From contig NC_092878.1 of assembly GCF_028372415.1 (NCBI RefSeq), forward strand, positions 67,039,830 to 67,103,829: 64,000 nucleotides of DNA, read 5' to 3'. A program made the translations under genes and the position numbers. The stretch comes from Notamacropus eugenii (lineage: Eukaryota > Chordata > Mammalia > Diprotodontia > Macropodidae). Positions 1 to 12,168 of this stretch are shown in pieces (the first letter of the stretch is position 1; each line of letters begins with the position of its first letter). The notes under the pieces are model-generated. The model saw only the letters and a list, made by a program, of their open reading frames with translations. It did no database searches and was not told the DNA's origin.

Positions 1-54
1 CAAATGCAAATTCCCAGGAATGGCATAGACAAAATCTGTAGCTTTCTGGTTGAT

Positions 55-310
55 CAAGCAACAAATAGTTATTACGTGCCTACTCTCTACCTATTAAATA
101 TTAGTATCGGCACTGTGCTAAGTGCTTGGGAGACAAAAAAATTAGTAAAAGATACTGTTCTCAAAGAGCATATTGTCTACTGGGGGAGAAAACATGCAAA
201 TGATTTGTATAATAAAGCTATATATATATAGGATAAACTGGAAATAATTAATAGGAGGAAGGCACTATAGTTAAGGCAGATGGTGAAAGACTTCAGTATC
301 AACTGGCAAC
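55..310 (-). mobile_element. L2 LINE 3' end, antisense
   Basis: Read on the plus strand this shows the usual complement of the L2 3' region: 'cactgtgctaagtgcttggg', then 'caaagagcatattg', 'gggggagaaaacatgcaaat' and 'ggaaggcactatag'. These blocks recur in the same order in other L2 copies of this window. The element is old and diverged and shows no open frame. Edges are approximate. Confidence 0.6.
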
Positions 311-939
311 TGTGTTACTCACTACATATTTCAAGGACATAGATTCAGGGTAGACTGAGGAAGGGACTCATGTTGAGAGTGGTATTAAAGGGTTATAGGA
401 TGTATACTGATAAAGAAACAAGTTCAGTAGTAAGTCGCAGCTTTGTATCTTTGACCCCAGGATCACAATGAGGTTTCAGTTCCAATATTCAGCCATCTGA
501 ATCCAATAGAAAATAACTAGGTCAAAAATTCCAGAACAAAAAGGAATGTGCAGTTCTGTTGTTACTCTGAAGCAGTCCAGCTTTCAAGCAGGTTGATAGT
601 GACTGAGTGTAGCGACACTCTCTTAGAATTCCATCCAAGGGCAAACCCCACAGACATTTTATTGTGACCCAATCTGAGTCAGAAATTTCCAGAGTTTAAA
701 GTAGGAGGGCAGTGATATTTCTTTGCCATGGATTAGACTAATTTGGGAATGCTGAGAGCTTGCAGGTCTTTAGCCTAAGCTGTCCCTGAGGTCCTAGAAA
801 AATACAACATAATATCATGAAGAAAGCAGCAGCAGGACACAAACTCAACTCAGATACTCCTTCTGTAAGTGCATAGAGCCTGCCCCTAGCATAAAGTCTG
901 AAATCAGGAAGTAGGTTACAAAAATCAAACAAATACAAA

Positions 940-940
<1 letters not shown>
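311..940. other. Unassigned stretch
   Basis: No repeat family or coding region recognised. The reverse-strand open frame running from here into the GA tract is dominated by a Leu-Ser run and is not gene-like. Confidence 0.5.

Positions 941-1023
<83 letters not shown>
941..1023. repeat. (GA)n microsatellite
   Basis: An uninterrupted GA dinucleotide tract of about 83 bp. Its purity points to an unstable, polymorphic locus. It creates a false Leu-Ser open frame on the minus strand. Confidence 0.97.
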
Positions 1024-1024
<1 letters not shown>

Positions 1025-1439
1025 GAATATTATTTAATTGCCTATGGTGATTTTTGAGCATAATACACTTTCTTGTTTCTTTCCTTTGACTCTTCATACT
1101 GTTACCTTGTCTTACATCATATTTGCTATTCTTGCTTTTTAAGTTCACCCAAGGTATAATAAAATCTTCTCCAACACACTTATGTTTAACATTTAAGTGT
1201 GAACATTTAAATGTGTTTCTTGTAACAAAATATGGCTGGATTCTGATTTCTAATCAACTTTTTTGTACTACTCACCTGGATAAGACATACTATTCACCAA
1301 CGCAAGATTCTTTTATATAAATTAACCATTTTTTACAGTACTAAAATTTTATGAATAAACATAAAATCCCAGAAATATTAAATAAATCTTTTATTGACTT
1401 TTCACTGAAATCCACTTGAAGAAAGAATTTAAACTTAAA

Positions 1440-3445
1440 TGAAGTATAAATAATTTCATTCTAATGAATTTTATAGGTAAAAGAAAAAATCACAGAAACA
1501 AAAATGACAGGAATTAGAAAACAAACTGTAAATTGGAGATGCACTCAAAGTAGTCCATGAGGAAAAATGTGATAATTTACTTCATTGACAAAAGAAAGGA
1601 GAGTTCAAGGAATCAAGCATGCAATTTAAAAAGTGCAATTATAAAAAGAGCAACAGAAGAGCAACAAATTAGAAATCACCAACAGAAAAAAGTCCTGGAA
1701 ATCAAAGAAAATATTGAAAAAATGTTCACAAAAATCAAAAACAAGAAAAAAAATGGTGGGAAAATAAAAAAAAAATACCCCAAACACTGAATTAAATAAT
1801 AAAATAAGTTTTTAAATGAAAAAATAAACTGGTAAAATATATGAAACAGAGATGAAAAGCCAATAACTGTTATCAAATTAAGAAAAAATCACAATAAACA
1901 AAGAGATAATAAAGGAAATTATGCAATTTTGATAAATTATATTCCATTAAAAGAAAGTATGCACCAATTAATAGATCAAAAATAGATAATTTAAATAACC
2001 TAATCCCAGAAAATAATTTAAATATTATAAATAAATCCCAAAGGAACAAAATAAACCACCTACAGATGAACTTACAAATGGAGTCTATGAAACATTGAAA
2101 GAATTAATTCAAATAATATGTAAGCTATCTTTGAAGATATGAGAAAAGTATTTGAATGTTGCCAAAAAAAGCAAGAAAAATAGATAACTTCCATTCAAAA
2201 CACCTGGAAAATGTATAAAATTTTTGGGATTCCACTTATGAACATATACATAGTAAGTAAAAGAATAGAACTGCAGACATGTCACTGAAATTAATACTTA
2301 AATAATTTGAGACACTAATTGCTTATGTTTTGCAATATTAGCTTAATAGGAACTTCTAATTATGATATCTGGACCATTCAATACTATGACAAATTACCAA
2401 AGCAGCAAAACTAAACACAATAATAACAAAATTTATCTAGAGAAATGGAAGCTCAAGGATCTCAAAGGACAAAATGTAAAATAAAATAGGGTAAGATGAT
2501 TAGCATGGAGAGATATTAAACTATAACAAACCATACTATAAAGGAATAAAGATAAACGTTATTTGGTACTGGTTAAAGATAGAAAATATGTGATCAGTGA
2601 AAGATAAGAAGAACACAAGATTCAGAAGGAAATGAATGAAGTAGTATAGTAAAAAGTGGGTATACTGGGTAAAGACTCACTATTTAACAAAATTGCTGGG
2701 AAAAGAAGAAAGCAGTATGGCAGAACTTAGATTTAGAAAATTTCAAACCACATACCACGACAAGCTTTATGTGGATATATGACCTCAGTATAAAAATCTT
2801 GCCATTAACCAAATTAGAGATTAAGAAATTCTTACACAGTTTTCCAAAGGATAAGTGTGCTGATTAAACCAGGTACAAAAAGGAACACAGAAAATAATAT
2901 TGATGATTTTCATCATATGCAATGAAAAGTATCAGCACAAACAAAATGAATGTATGCTAAATTGGAGGGAAAATATTTAACTGAAAAAATCTTTTTTGAA
3001 AGTTTATGTGATAGAGGTCTTGTATCTATGATATAAAAGTAACTGATTCAAAACTAAACGTCATTCTCCAACACAGAAGTGGTCATAGAATATCACCAAG
3101 CTATTTTCAAAAGGATAAGAAGAAACTATCAAAAAACAGTATGAAAAATACTCCAAATAATTCGGGAAATACAAATTAAAAAATCCTGAAGTTCCATTGT
3201 ATACCTATTCAATTGACAAAAGGGACAGAAATAGAAAATCACAAGTGTTGGAAGAGTTACATAAAAAGAGGTACGCTAACATATAATTTGTCAAACTGTA
3301 AATTGCTCTGGCCATGCTGAAAAACAATGTGGAAGTATTACCCCAAATTCACTAAAGTATGTATAACCCTTGACCTAGCTAGGCCTTTAATTAGGACTGT
3401 ACTCAGAGAGATCAAAGAAAGATGGCAATGATATACACACAAGCT
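1440..3445 (+). mobile_element. Decayed LINE-1, ORF2 and 3' part
   Basis: An A-rich strand carrying remnants of L1 ORF2 in sense orientation. Recognisable points are a linker segment (about 1550-1790), the stretch 'gatagataatttaaataacc'-like near 1985, 'tatttggtactggttaaaga' near 2560 (ORF2 C-terminal region) and 'cccttgacctagctaggcc' near 3366 (the 'CCTTTGACCCAGCAATACC' region at the ORF2/3' boundary of mammalian L1). Frames are broken throughout, the endonuclease part is missing, and the 3' end runs into an AT/GT microsatellite. It is one of few sense-strand L1 pieces here. Confidence 0.65.
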
Positions 3446-3449
3446 TATA

Positions 3450-3452
<3 letters not shown>

Positions 3453-3534
<82 letters not shown>

Positions 3535-3540
3535 ATGTAT
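3453..3540. repeat. (AT)n(GT)n microsatellite
   Basis: About 68 bp of AT dinucleotides followed by about 20 bp of GT, at the 3' end of the decayed L1. Perfect alternating purine-pyrimidine. Confidence 0.95.
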
Positions 3541-3573
3541 TGCTTAAAATCACCATAGGCAATTAAATAATAT

Positions 3574-3905
3574 TAACCATCTCTCTCTCTCCCTCTCTCT
3601 TATCTCTCTCTATCCATTTGTCTATCTGTCTATGTATTCTTCACATTTGTAGACAAACATATGTGTGTTTATACATGTATGCTTTATATGCATGTTACAT
3701 GTATACAAAGCACCAAGTTTAGAGTATGTGTATGCACACACATATAACATGCATATGTATGCACACATACACACATACACATAAACCATATGCATATACA
3801 CATATACATACATATACACAATACACATGCATACATATGCATACATGCCTATACGCATGCATATATACATGTACGTATATATGTGTATGCATGTATGTAT
3901 AGATA
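3574..3905. repeat. (TC)n then degenerate CATA/TATG repeat block
   Basis: A TC/TCTA-rich run (3574-3640) passes into about 260 bp of alternating purine-pyrimidine CATA, CATG and TATG units. Minus-strand open frames rich in Tyr, Met, Cys and Val here are artefacts of this composition. Confidence 0.85.
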
Positions 3906-3985
3906 GAAGGGCTTGGTGTGCAGTGGTTCATGGGGTCAGGAAGAGTAGAATACAACTGAATAACTGAACCATAACATTCATTATA

Positions 3986-4242
3986 TGAGGCAGGTAGGTA
4001 GTGTTGTGGTTAGACTGTGGGACCTGGAGTTAGGAAGTTCCTGAGTTCAAATCTGGCCTCAGTTACTTACTAACTGTGTTACCCCGGACAAATCACTTAA
4101 CCTTGTTTGCCTCAGTTTTCCCACATGTAAAATGAATTTGAGAAGGAAATGGCAAACCACTTTAGCATCTTTCCCAGGAAAACCCCAAACAGGGTCAGAA
4201 ATAATTGGACATGACTGGAAAATGGCTGAAAAAAATCACAGA
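3986..4242 (+). mobile_element. Mar1-type CORE-SINE
   Basis: Nearly full-length marsupial tRNA-derived SINE. It has the head 'aggcaggtaggtagtgttgt', the core 'gagttcaaatctggcctcag', the 'caaatcacttaacc' block, the tail 'gagaaggaaatggcaaacca' and the final 'ggacatgactgg'. Diverged from the presumed consensus but with every block in order. Confidence 0.85.
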
Positions 4243-4279
4243 ATTGCTGTGTAAATTGTTTTCCTGTCTTTTCTATCTT

Positions 4280-4480
4280 TATTTTGCATCAATTCATGTA
4301 AGTCTTTCTATTCTTCTCTGATTCATTAGTTTTTCATTTTTCACTTCCTTAATTCCATTACATTCATGTTCAACAATTTGATTAATGATTTCCTAATCAA
4401 TGGATATTTACTTTGTTTCTAGGAAATTGCTATGACTTAAAAAGCTCTCCTATAAATAATCTTGTTTTGAGCTAGATCTC
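4280..4480 (-). mobile_element. LINE-1 3' UTR fragment, antisense
   Basis: 'catcaattcatgtaagtctt' followed by 'attccattacattcatgtt' and 'atcaatggatatttactttg' matches the complement of the marsupial L1 3' UTR also seen near 14250 and 47420. Severely diverged and 5'-truncated. Confidence 0.55.
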
Positions 4481-4562
4481 CAATTTTGATGTGATTTCTT
4501 CTTCTAATTTTTATGAGACTTAATTTCATCTTTGTTAATTTCTCTTGTATCATTGTTATTTG

Positions 4563-4705
4563 TTTACATGTTCCCCCTTTGGACTGTAAGCTTCTTGACA
4601 CTACAATCTATGTTACATTTTTCTTTTTTATTACCAGAACTTAGTACAATACCTTGTATGCAGAAGAAATTTAACAAATGTTTGCTGAAGTGAATTGAAT
4701 TGAAA
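4563..4705 (+). mobile_element. L2/MIR-type 3' tail
   Basis: 'ggactgtaagcttcttgaca' through 'ttagtacaataccttgtatg' to 'aaatgtttgctga' is the 3' tail shared by L2 LINEs and their SINE partners, in sense orientation. Only the tail is present. Confidence 0.65.
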
Positions 4706-6930
4706 TGTAAATTATATGGAGCAGAAGTTATCATTTTCATTCTGCATGTGAATTTGTTAGATAGAATCAAATACTTTTTTCTTAATCCAACAATTCTTCT
4801 TATCCATCATATTTAGTGAGGCATAGATTTTCAAGTTCTAATATAACTTGCTTTTTGTCTACTTTGAAGACTTTTAAAAAGTCTTCCATTTTGTTATTTT
4901 TTTTTGCCTCTTAAAAGAAAACATTCATGAGCCCCCTTCCCCTATTTATGTCCTGAGAGAGAATAATTTTGCATTTTAATGGTATCAGTGTCTGTATGTG
5001 AAGGACGTTTGGTAATATAATTACTGTCTGAGAACAAAGCTTTTCCTTTTCTTATAATGTCCTTATACTCAGAGTATAATTTCCTTAAAGCATAGCATCA
5101 TTTCTTAATAGAAGACCTAAACACGTAGACCTATGCTACTAGCTCTAGCTCATCTCTGTCCATCTATCTATTTTGGATGCCTTTGACTACTGTAACCTTT
5201 TTTACTTTGATACATTGACTGGTTGGCTAATTTAGCACAAAGCAGGAGAAAACGGGCAAAAGCTCCCTTCCCGGACATCACAAGAAATGAGACATGCTGG
5301 GGGCAGCTAAACAAACATGAATCTCTGACCTTCTTCTTTAACTAGTGCTCCAGCCCAGTGAGCTCATTAAGATGAAATCTGTTAGCATTCACTGCATGTT
5401 GGCAGATGACTAGTGCAGAGCACATGCTGTCATCTCAACAGGAGATCAAGAAAACCTAGTTCCTACATGACCCATCATTGCTAAATAGAAAATTCCCATA
5501 GTTACTTGTGTTACGTAAAACTGCTTGATGTACATTAAAGGAAACCTTTTGAACCCCATGCTCATTATTTTCATCTTTTTTCCCCCTTTCTGATTTTGCT
5601 TCTGCAATCAGGTTGCCTTGAAGTCTTAGCATATATGCTCATGTAATGGTCAGTTAATGAACAGAGATGTTTTTTGTGTTAATTCTTGCAGAGGTAAAGG
5701 CTAGATTTGGAAATGGTGGAGTATGCTTTTGACTCTAGGAAAGTTTCAGGAAATGATGCTCATTGGACCTCATTGAAATCTAAAGGCACTAGAGTTCAGA
5801 CAAATGAAGCATGTTTATACTCTGTCCAACCGGACTGGAATCTTCTGCTGGCTTTCGTATTTTATGATTATTTTTCTCTTGTTCCATCAAAAGTCAAAAG
5901 AAGAAAATAGTTTCTTAAAGTTTCCTTCATTTGGAAGTTAATATTGTTTTATTTATTATATTTAAATTATATAATATATTGAAGTTAATATAATTTATCT
6001 CTCAAAAGAGAATTTAAAGGACATTTTACAACCACAATAGCATTTTCTTTCATTTAGCTCTTTGTGGTGGGTGGATTCTTCCATATGGTTGAACATTGGG
6101 TCTTTATACCTGTACCCACACACATTCAGATGCTAACTGACATCACATTAGAAAATGAAGAATAAGGAACACTCACTTCTGAATAAATAGCAAACAGTCA
6201 CTTGTTACCCACCAAATTAGACATTACGCAAAACAATATATGGACATGATCTGTCTCAAAATGCATTGCATAATGTTAATATTACATTGCTGAGCATGAA
6301 CCTTCAAACCACAAACATCTTGAATTTTGACCAATAAACACTAAATAGAGAGAGTTATCTACTGATTCTTTAATTTTTAACATTTTGAGCATTAGTTGTG
6401 AGGTTCACACGAGGAGAGTTGAAACTCACAGATTTGTATTATAAATTGAGTTCAATGGAGGTCATCCTGAATTGTGGAAAATCTCAAGTTTTATGAAATT
6501 TTTAAAGAAATATAATATTCATGTCGTTCAACAAATGTGCATGCTGTTCAATAAGACTGTCCTGATAGCTTTTGCCAGAATGTTACCAATTGGAATTCCT
6601 CAGACTGATTTTTTGGTTTTAATAAAAGGGTATAAAATGACCATGTGCAAAGAAAAAGTCACAATGGAGATTTCCCCGTAACTACATTAGATTCTATCAG
6701 CTAGTTGCTGCTAAAATGCCCCAGGAAATTGCTCATTAATTCTAAAAACTACAGGGAAAACCTAATAAGCCTCCTGTGTAAAATAGGCTTTGTGTTTGGG
6801 GAATGGATAGATTTTAATCTAGTTTAAATAAAATATGAAGTGTAGAAGGGAATAAAAATTCTCCTTATGTATGACAATACTTTAAAGACACAAAGATAGC
6901 TGTCACTATCATCAGTTAGATGACAATCTA
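4706..6930. other. Unassigned stretch with a repeat-poor core
   Basis: No repeat, RNA gene or convincing exon recognised. The part from about 5220 to 5560 lacks low-complexity tracts and repeat signatures, unlike its surroundings. Short open frames (5707-5910 and 6472-6681 on plus) have no recognisable domain and are near chance length. Confidence 0.45.
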
Positions 6931-6931
6931 A

Positions 6932-7885
6932 GTCTTCTGTTTTTCAGGGTATGCTTTCCTAGCTTCATCAAACAATTTGAATACTTCACGGTCTCTACTC
7001 TGTTCATAATCCAGATAATTTTCCTCCTAGTGTTTTCCAGTTTGTCAGTGTCCTTTCTAAGACATTATACCCCAAACTGAATAGAAAGTTTCAGGTGTTT
7101 TCTGGATAGGAATGAAGACAGAAGGACCTTATTCATTGTAGATGCTATGCTTCCATTAATTAATGTAGCCTATGATAAGCTTCCCTTAACTTGTTTTGGC
7201 TGCCATGTCCTGTTATTAACCCATATTAAGTTACTGTTCCCTCAAATTCTAATATTTTTTCAAATGAAGTGTGTTGCCTGGATATACCTCACTCATCTTC
7301 CACATATACATTAATGCTTTGGATCCAAGTGAAAGATTTTTTATTTATCCTTATTAAATTTCATTCTGTTTGATTCTGCTCCTTGGTATCAAGATTTTTA
7401 TGTTGGCTATAACTTCCCAGTTTTGTGTAACTAGAAAGTTTTGATAGATATCCTAACTATACCTTTTTCTCAATTGCTGATAAAAATTTTGAATTGCAAA
7501 TTGCCTATATTTTCCCATCATATTCAAAAGAATATGATGAGAAAATTTGACAAATACCCGGTTCAAATCCATGTGCACTCTGTGTATTACACTGCTCTGA
7601 ACTACTTTCCTTCTAGTTACTCTGTAAGGAAATAAAATTAGGATAGTATCACCCTTTCTCCTTTCTTATGAATTATGAAGTATATTTTTTTATGAATTAT
7701 GGAGCATATTTCTATTGATCTCAGCTTCCCTTTCTAAATGTTTCTAAAATATTGTTGTTGTTAATGAATTCTAAAATCTTGCCAAGAATCAAAGACAAAT
7801 TCACTTGCCTATTGCTTGCAAACTCCATCCTCTTTTCCTCTTTGAAAAACAGGATAATATTTGTCCTAGAAGAACTCCAGTCTTA
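6932..7885 (-). mobile_element. L3/CR1-type LINE, antisense, first part
   Basis: Plus-strand text follows the complement of mammalian L3/CR1 ORF2: 'aactgaatagaaagtttcag', 'tagatgctatgcttccatta', 'tttatccttattaaatttca', then near 7780 'cttgccaagaatcaaagac' and 'cttgcctattgcttgcaaac'. Frames are destroyed. A SINE interrupts it and it appears to resume at 8149. Confidence 0.6.
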
Positions 7886-8148
7886 TAGAGGCAGCTGGTG
7901 ATGAAGTGAATAGAGTTCTGGGCCTAAAGTCAGGAAGACAGAAATTCAAGACCACATTTTATTAGCTGTGTGACCCTGATCAAGTCACTTAACATATCTT
8001 TGCCTTAGTTTCGCTAATCATGAAAAGGGATTAATACTAGCATCTGCCCTGCAAGTTTGTTATGAGAGTAAAAAGGGGTAATATTTGCAAAAAATTGATT
8101 AGCATAGTGTCTGGCACCATGTAAATGATTATTCTCTTTTTCCTTCTG
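7886..8148 (+). mobile_element. tRNA-derived CORE-SINE inserted in L3/CR1
   Basis: Starts 'agaggcagctggtgatg' and contains 'gctgtgtgaccctgatcaag', 'tcacttaacatatctttgcc' and a MIR-like 3' part ending near 'tgtctggcaccatgtaaatg'. The head is Mar-like and the tail MIR/Ther-like. It lies between two L3/CR1 blocks that would otherwise be continuous. Confidence 0.65.
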
Positions 8149-8284
8149 CAGTACCTTTCACATTCTCTATGACAATAATCACTTCAATCATTCTTTAAGT
8201 AACAATGAGTCTGAGCTTGACCAAAAACACATTGGGACTATGTACTCTTTAATCTCACTCATCTTGGGTTAAACTGATTATTCC
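8149..8284 (-). mobile_element. L3/CR1 continuation after SINE
   Basis: 'agtacctttcacattctcta' and the text that follows resemble the antisense L3/CR1 region expected after the break at 7885. Short and diverged, so the assignment rests mainly on position. Confidence 0.4.
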
Positions 8285-8815
8285 ATGAAACATTTATTAA
8301 TCACCTACTATATGTAAGGTACTGACTTCTTCACCTTTAAAAAATTTATGATTGAATTGGATCAAATAGCAATAATACAAAATAGAATGTGAAAGACACA
8401 AATGAAAAAAAGTCAAAGAAATGTGTATGGAAATAGGAAAAATAAGGAAGTAGCACTCCCCAGGGGAAATCAGAGTAAGCTTCATAGAAGAGGTGGATTT
8501 TTCAGGAAAAGAAGAATTTTGAGAGATTATATATTATGAATGGCTATGTTTTAGGCATGGGTGATTCTCTGCAATAATGGTTTTGAAAGAGTAAAACAGT
8601 AGAAACAGAGTATGTGGAAAATCACAAATACCAGGTTAGGGAGTTTCCATTTTATCCCACACTGAATAAGCAACCATGAAGACAGAAACAATTCTAAAGA
8701 CTTTTAGGAATAACAGATCATTTAAAAGATTATTTTCTACACTGTGTGAAGGGATAACTGGAAAAATGATTCATTGGAAACAAAGAGACAAGTTAGGAAA
8801 CTTTCACAGTACTCT
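8285..8815 (-). mobile_element. L2 LINE, antisense
   Basis: Opens with 'catttattaatcacctacta', the L2 3' end complement, and continues through 'tcatagaagaggtggatttt' and 'tttaggcatgggtgattct' to 'ttggaaacaaagagacaag'. The order matches the longer antisense L2 at 38.5-40.5 kb. No intact frame. Confidence 0.6.
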
Positions 8816-10055
8816 AAGTCAGTGACCTTCAAATATTTTTAAATCACACAACAATCAGCTTAAAAAATTTGAGCATGCTTACCCAATATATGTACATTTA
8901 TTTATAAATTATTATTATATATTTATAAAGAACACATTATGCGTTGTAAAACACAAAATAGAAAATTTTAAAGCAATAGTTAAAGATAAAATAATGTTAG
9001 TTAATGATACAAAACCCTTGGCTCTCACAAAATTTTTAAAAATAAATTTTTTTACTGAAAGAAATGAGATTAAATATGATTATATCAGCAGCATTATAGG
9101 TATGCTTAAATTTATATATTTTCTTTAAATTTAAATTTTAGTTCAGTTTTAATTTATTTGATTAATTATAGGTGAGAACTTTAATTTCTAACTTAAATTT
9201 TAGTTTTTTGTTAATATACTTCATTTAGTAAACATTAAAATATAAATTTGTAGACATGTTAGAAGATGATGTTTCTGAGTTTTTAATGTATAAAAATAGG
9301 AGTTTTTACATTGTCATACATATTATTTCTACAACAAAAACTTAGGTTTTAAAAAAATCTTACCCGTTGTAATGTCTTCATACTATCATTAGCTAATATT
9401 TCAAGACACAATGTACTGCTAAGAGGTTAGTCATTAAAGATATTTCATGTAAATCATATTTTTAATAATCCTCTGGATGATTTCAAATATTTGTTTGACT
9501 GATAATTGGATTATTAATGCTTAGACTTCATAATATGGCTATAGATTTTATATTAGTACTAAAAGGGTCAATTCTACCATTTCTTCGTGCTCAAATTATT
9601 CAAAATATCTTTAATTAATGGTTTCTTTGAAAGAATGTTTTTAAGGCATTTGCCTATTTTGTGAGGGTTAGTTTGATTAAAACTAGAGAGTACAATCCAT
9701 AAATATACTTAGACATATGTAAACTACAATATATTACAATACATTGAAAGAAAATGAATGAATGAGAGTGCCACTACCAACTTCTAACTACAGTACTCCT
9801 CATGAAGCAGGGTACCTGGGTGTAATATGAATCACACATAGCTTTATAACTGATAATTGAATGAATACATTAATATCAATCTACATTTTAATAATTTTGG
9901 CAAAGTTTAATTTCTTTCCTTTTGTAAGAACAAAAATAACCACATATAGATATCTGGATAATTTCTTCCCATGCTTCAGTACATTTTCTTGGAGACAATT
10001 GGTCTAGGTAGGATGAATGGAATGTATTTTGTTATTTAGGATTTGGGCTCAATAC
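8816..10055. other. Very AT-rich unassigned stretch
   Basis: Long runs of A, T and ATTTAAAT-like text without a repeat I can name. The texture could fit an ancient DNA transposon or L1 UTR, but nothing specific supports that. No coding frame. Confidence 0.4.
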
Positions 10056-10280
10056 AGATATTTGAACTGGGTATAATTTTAAAAAATCATTTATATAAAG
10101 GTGGTCACCAACACTGTGGAAATAGATGGATGAAATTACTAGTTGGGGATACTGACAGAGAAAAGAAGAAGAAAGAGAACAGAGAGTTAGCGAACACTTA
10201 TATTTGTGAGAAAGTAGGTGGATGATTGACCACCAAAGAAAAAATAAGGTACGGTTAAAGAGCCAGGAGATAGAAAATAG
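10056..10280 (-). mobile_element. L2 LINE fragment, antisense
   Basis: Text from 'cagatatttgaactgggtat' through 'agaaaagaagaagaaagaga' to 'aagagccaggagatagaaaa' follows the complement of the L2 reverse-transcriptase region as in the copy at 39.4-39.7 kb. Open frames on both strands here are shadows. Confidence 0.5.
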
Positions 10281-10683
10281 ACAGAGACAATGGAAATGAA
10301 ATGTGTAAGCTTCCCTTTCTCCACCAGTTGTCATCCTTTCATCCACTTCCAAGCAGTGGTCTGGTTTGTTTGTCTTGATTGGTCATCAGCAATTTTAGCT
10401 TGTTCTGAGGTTAAAGGGTCCAGACTATTATTTTTAGAAGACTATATGTCCTTCTTTTGCATTCATTCTCAGTGATCTGCCCTAATTTCCATATTCTGTT
10501 GTAAGGGCAAGCAAAGTAGGATCTTTTGCTGTTTTTGTTTCGCTAAAAATGCCTCTGATTGAATAATGTGATTGAGGAGGATCTTTCCCACCCATTATTG
10601 GAAGATTTGTAGGAAAACCCACACCATTTGTTAATGAAGCACTGACCCTCAAGGGATGTAATGCCCTCTGATTCTAAAAAGTG

Positions 10684-10690
10684 TATAAAA
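10684..10690 (+). promoter_or_regulatory. LTR TATA box
   Basis: TATAAAA, about 185 bp into the solo LTR. The reversed copy keeps TATAAAT at the matching place (62695-62701, minus strand). Activity is unknown. Confidence 0.6.
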
Positions 10691-10948
10691 ACTTTGAGGT
10701 TCGGATTTACTTTGGGGCTTAGTTTTTGGAAGAAGCTTTGTGGGCCAGATGAGACTCTGGGAAGTTACTAAGCAGCCTCCCAACTTTGAAAACCCAGATG
10801 TTGGTACTTCCCTCTCTGGCAAAGATGTATGTATGCTAATGGTCAGACATTTGGAAGCATGTCTGCTGACTATTTATTTCTCTGTATTTTCTCTGAAGTT
10901 CAGGGTGCTGACATTTTCCTTGAACTAAATGAATGATACGTGTGCTTG

Positions 10949-10954
10949 ATTAAA
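10949..10954 (+). promoter_or_regulatory. LTR polyadenylation-type signal
   Basis: ATTAAA within 'gtgcttgattaaagtgatt', conserved in the reversed LTR (62406-62411). Its position, roughly 265 bp downstream of the TATA box, fits the R region. Confidence 0.5.
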
Positions 10955-11063
10955 GTGATTTTTAACCCCTCAAAAATTACCTTTCCTTTAAAAAAAGCAG
11001 ATCAGAAAACCTGCGATAGCAAGCCCCCTTTGTGCATGCTGGGATGCTTACTGATACATCTGT

Positions 11064-12020
11064 AAGTGCTATTTTTTTACAACTTAAGTAGTTTATAAAA
11101 ATCTCACCTCCCCCCTCCCACACACACCTACCTCATTTCTCCTCACTTGGGAAAGAAGGATTCTATGGTTATGTATTGAATACAAATTTCATTTATCCTT
11201 TTTGTCCTTGGGAAATGTAATATAGGATCAAGACTCCCGTTTGCCTTCAAAACATAATGTGTTTAACAATGAAAGGATATAGGGTTGGGGAAGAGGGGGT
11301 TGTAATCGAAGTAGACAGACTGTAATGCATTGAAGACTTAATATTGATTTGACTTTACATTTGCATTGATGATACATGCTCATGCTTGATTTTCATAACT
11401 AGGCTTGACACCTTTATTGGGATATTTGCAGAACAGAGAAAGGCTTAGATGAAATGTGACAGCTTCATGATAGACCAGATGTAAGTTTTCCTGGGTGATA
11501 CTGAGGGAGATATCTGACAGACCTGGAGTACTTTAAGATAAATTCATCTATGAACCTATAATGATAATATATTGCCCTCTCCTATGTTAAAGCTACCAAT
11601 TATTTGGACATTTCTATACTCCTTTAAGACTATCTATCCTACCTTTGAGACACATCCAGGGCCTCATGTCCAAATAAGAAAATATACTATGACTTCTGTT
11701 TATACATGGGACAGATCCCTGGTCTATTTTATACTTGGGATATATTCCTTATTCTATATACTTACTCTCAACATTCTGTGTGTTTTCTTCCTAACTGATA
11801 TCTCCAATATTTGGTATCTTGATAAGTGACCACTCTACATGCATTTGCAGAATGAAAGAAATCACAACACACTAATAAGTTGTGATAGAACAAAAGCAAG
11901 AAATGTTTCTTAGAAGAGGGGCTGGAGTCAATTGTTGAAATAAAAAGTAACTGAGCAACTGGTGCCAAAGAAGATAAAGAATAATGTCTTCTGTACCTTC
12001 TCCTTTCATTTAACTTCCAG
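11064..12020. other. Unassigned stretch
   Basis: Unique-looking sequence with no recognised repeat, RNA gene or exon. Open frames at 11572-11829 (plus) and 11768-11968 (minus) carry no recognisable motif and overlap each other on opposite strands. Confidence 0.45.
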
Positions 12021-12021
12021 T

Positions 12022-12168
12022 ATAGGGTTTACCTTAGTTTTCCCATCTTTAAAATGAACTTGAGAAGGAAATGGCAAGCCATTCCAGTGTATGTGTCAGG
12101 AAAACCCAGAATAAGTGTATTGAGTCAGATACAAGCGCAATGACTGAAATACAACAAACAACAAAAAA
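12022..12168 (+). mobile_element. Mar1-type SINE, 5'-truncated
   Basis: Only the 3' half remains: 'gttttcccatctttaaaatg', 'gagaaggaaatggcaagcca' and the terminal 'aatgactgaaatacaacaa'. Confidence 0.75.

Larger units (their letters stand above)
10500..11058 (+). mobile_element. Solo LTR of an endogenous retrovirus, copy 1
   Basis: A 559-bp element starting TGTAAGGGC and ending GATACA (5'-TG...CA-3'), flanked on both sides by the identical pentamer TCTGT (10495-10499 and 11059-11063). Inside are a TATA box (10684-10690) and an ATTAAA polyadenylation-type signal (10949-10954), in the order expected for U3-R-U5. A second copy of the family lies reversed at 62305-62840, sharing blocks such as 'ccagatgagactctggg' and 'gaagttcagggtgctgac'. 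No internal retroviral genes are present, so this is a recombined solo LTR. A 5-bp TSD suits ERVL-like class III elements. The class is inferred. Confidence 0.8.
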
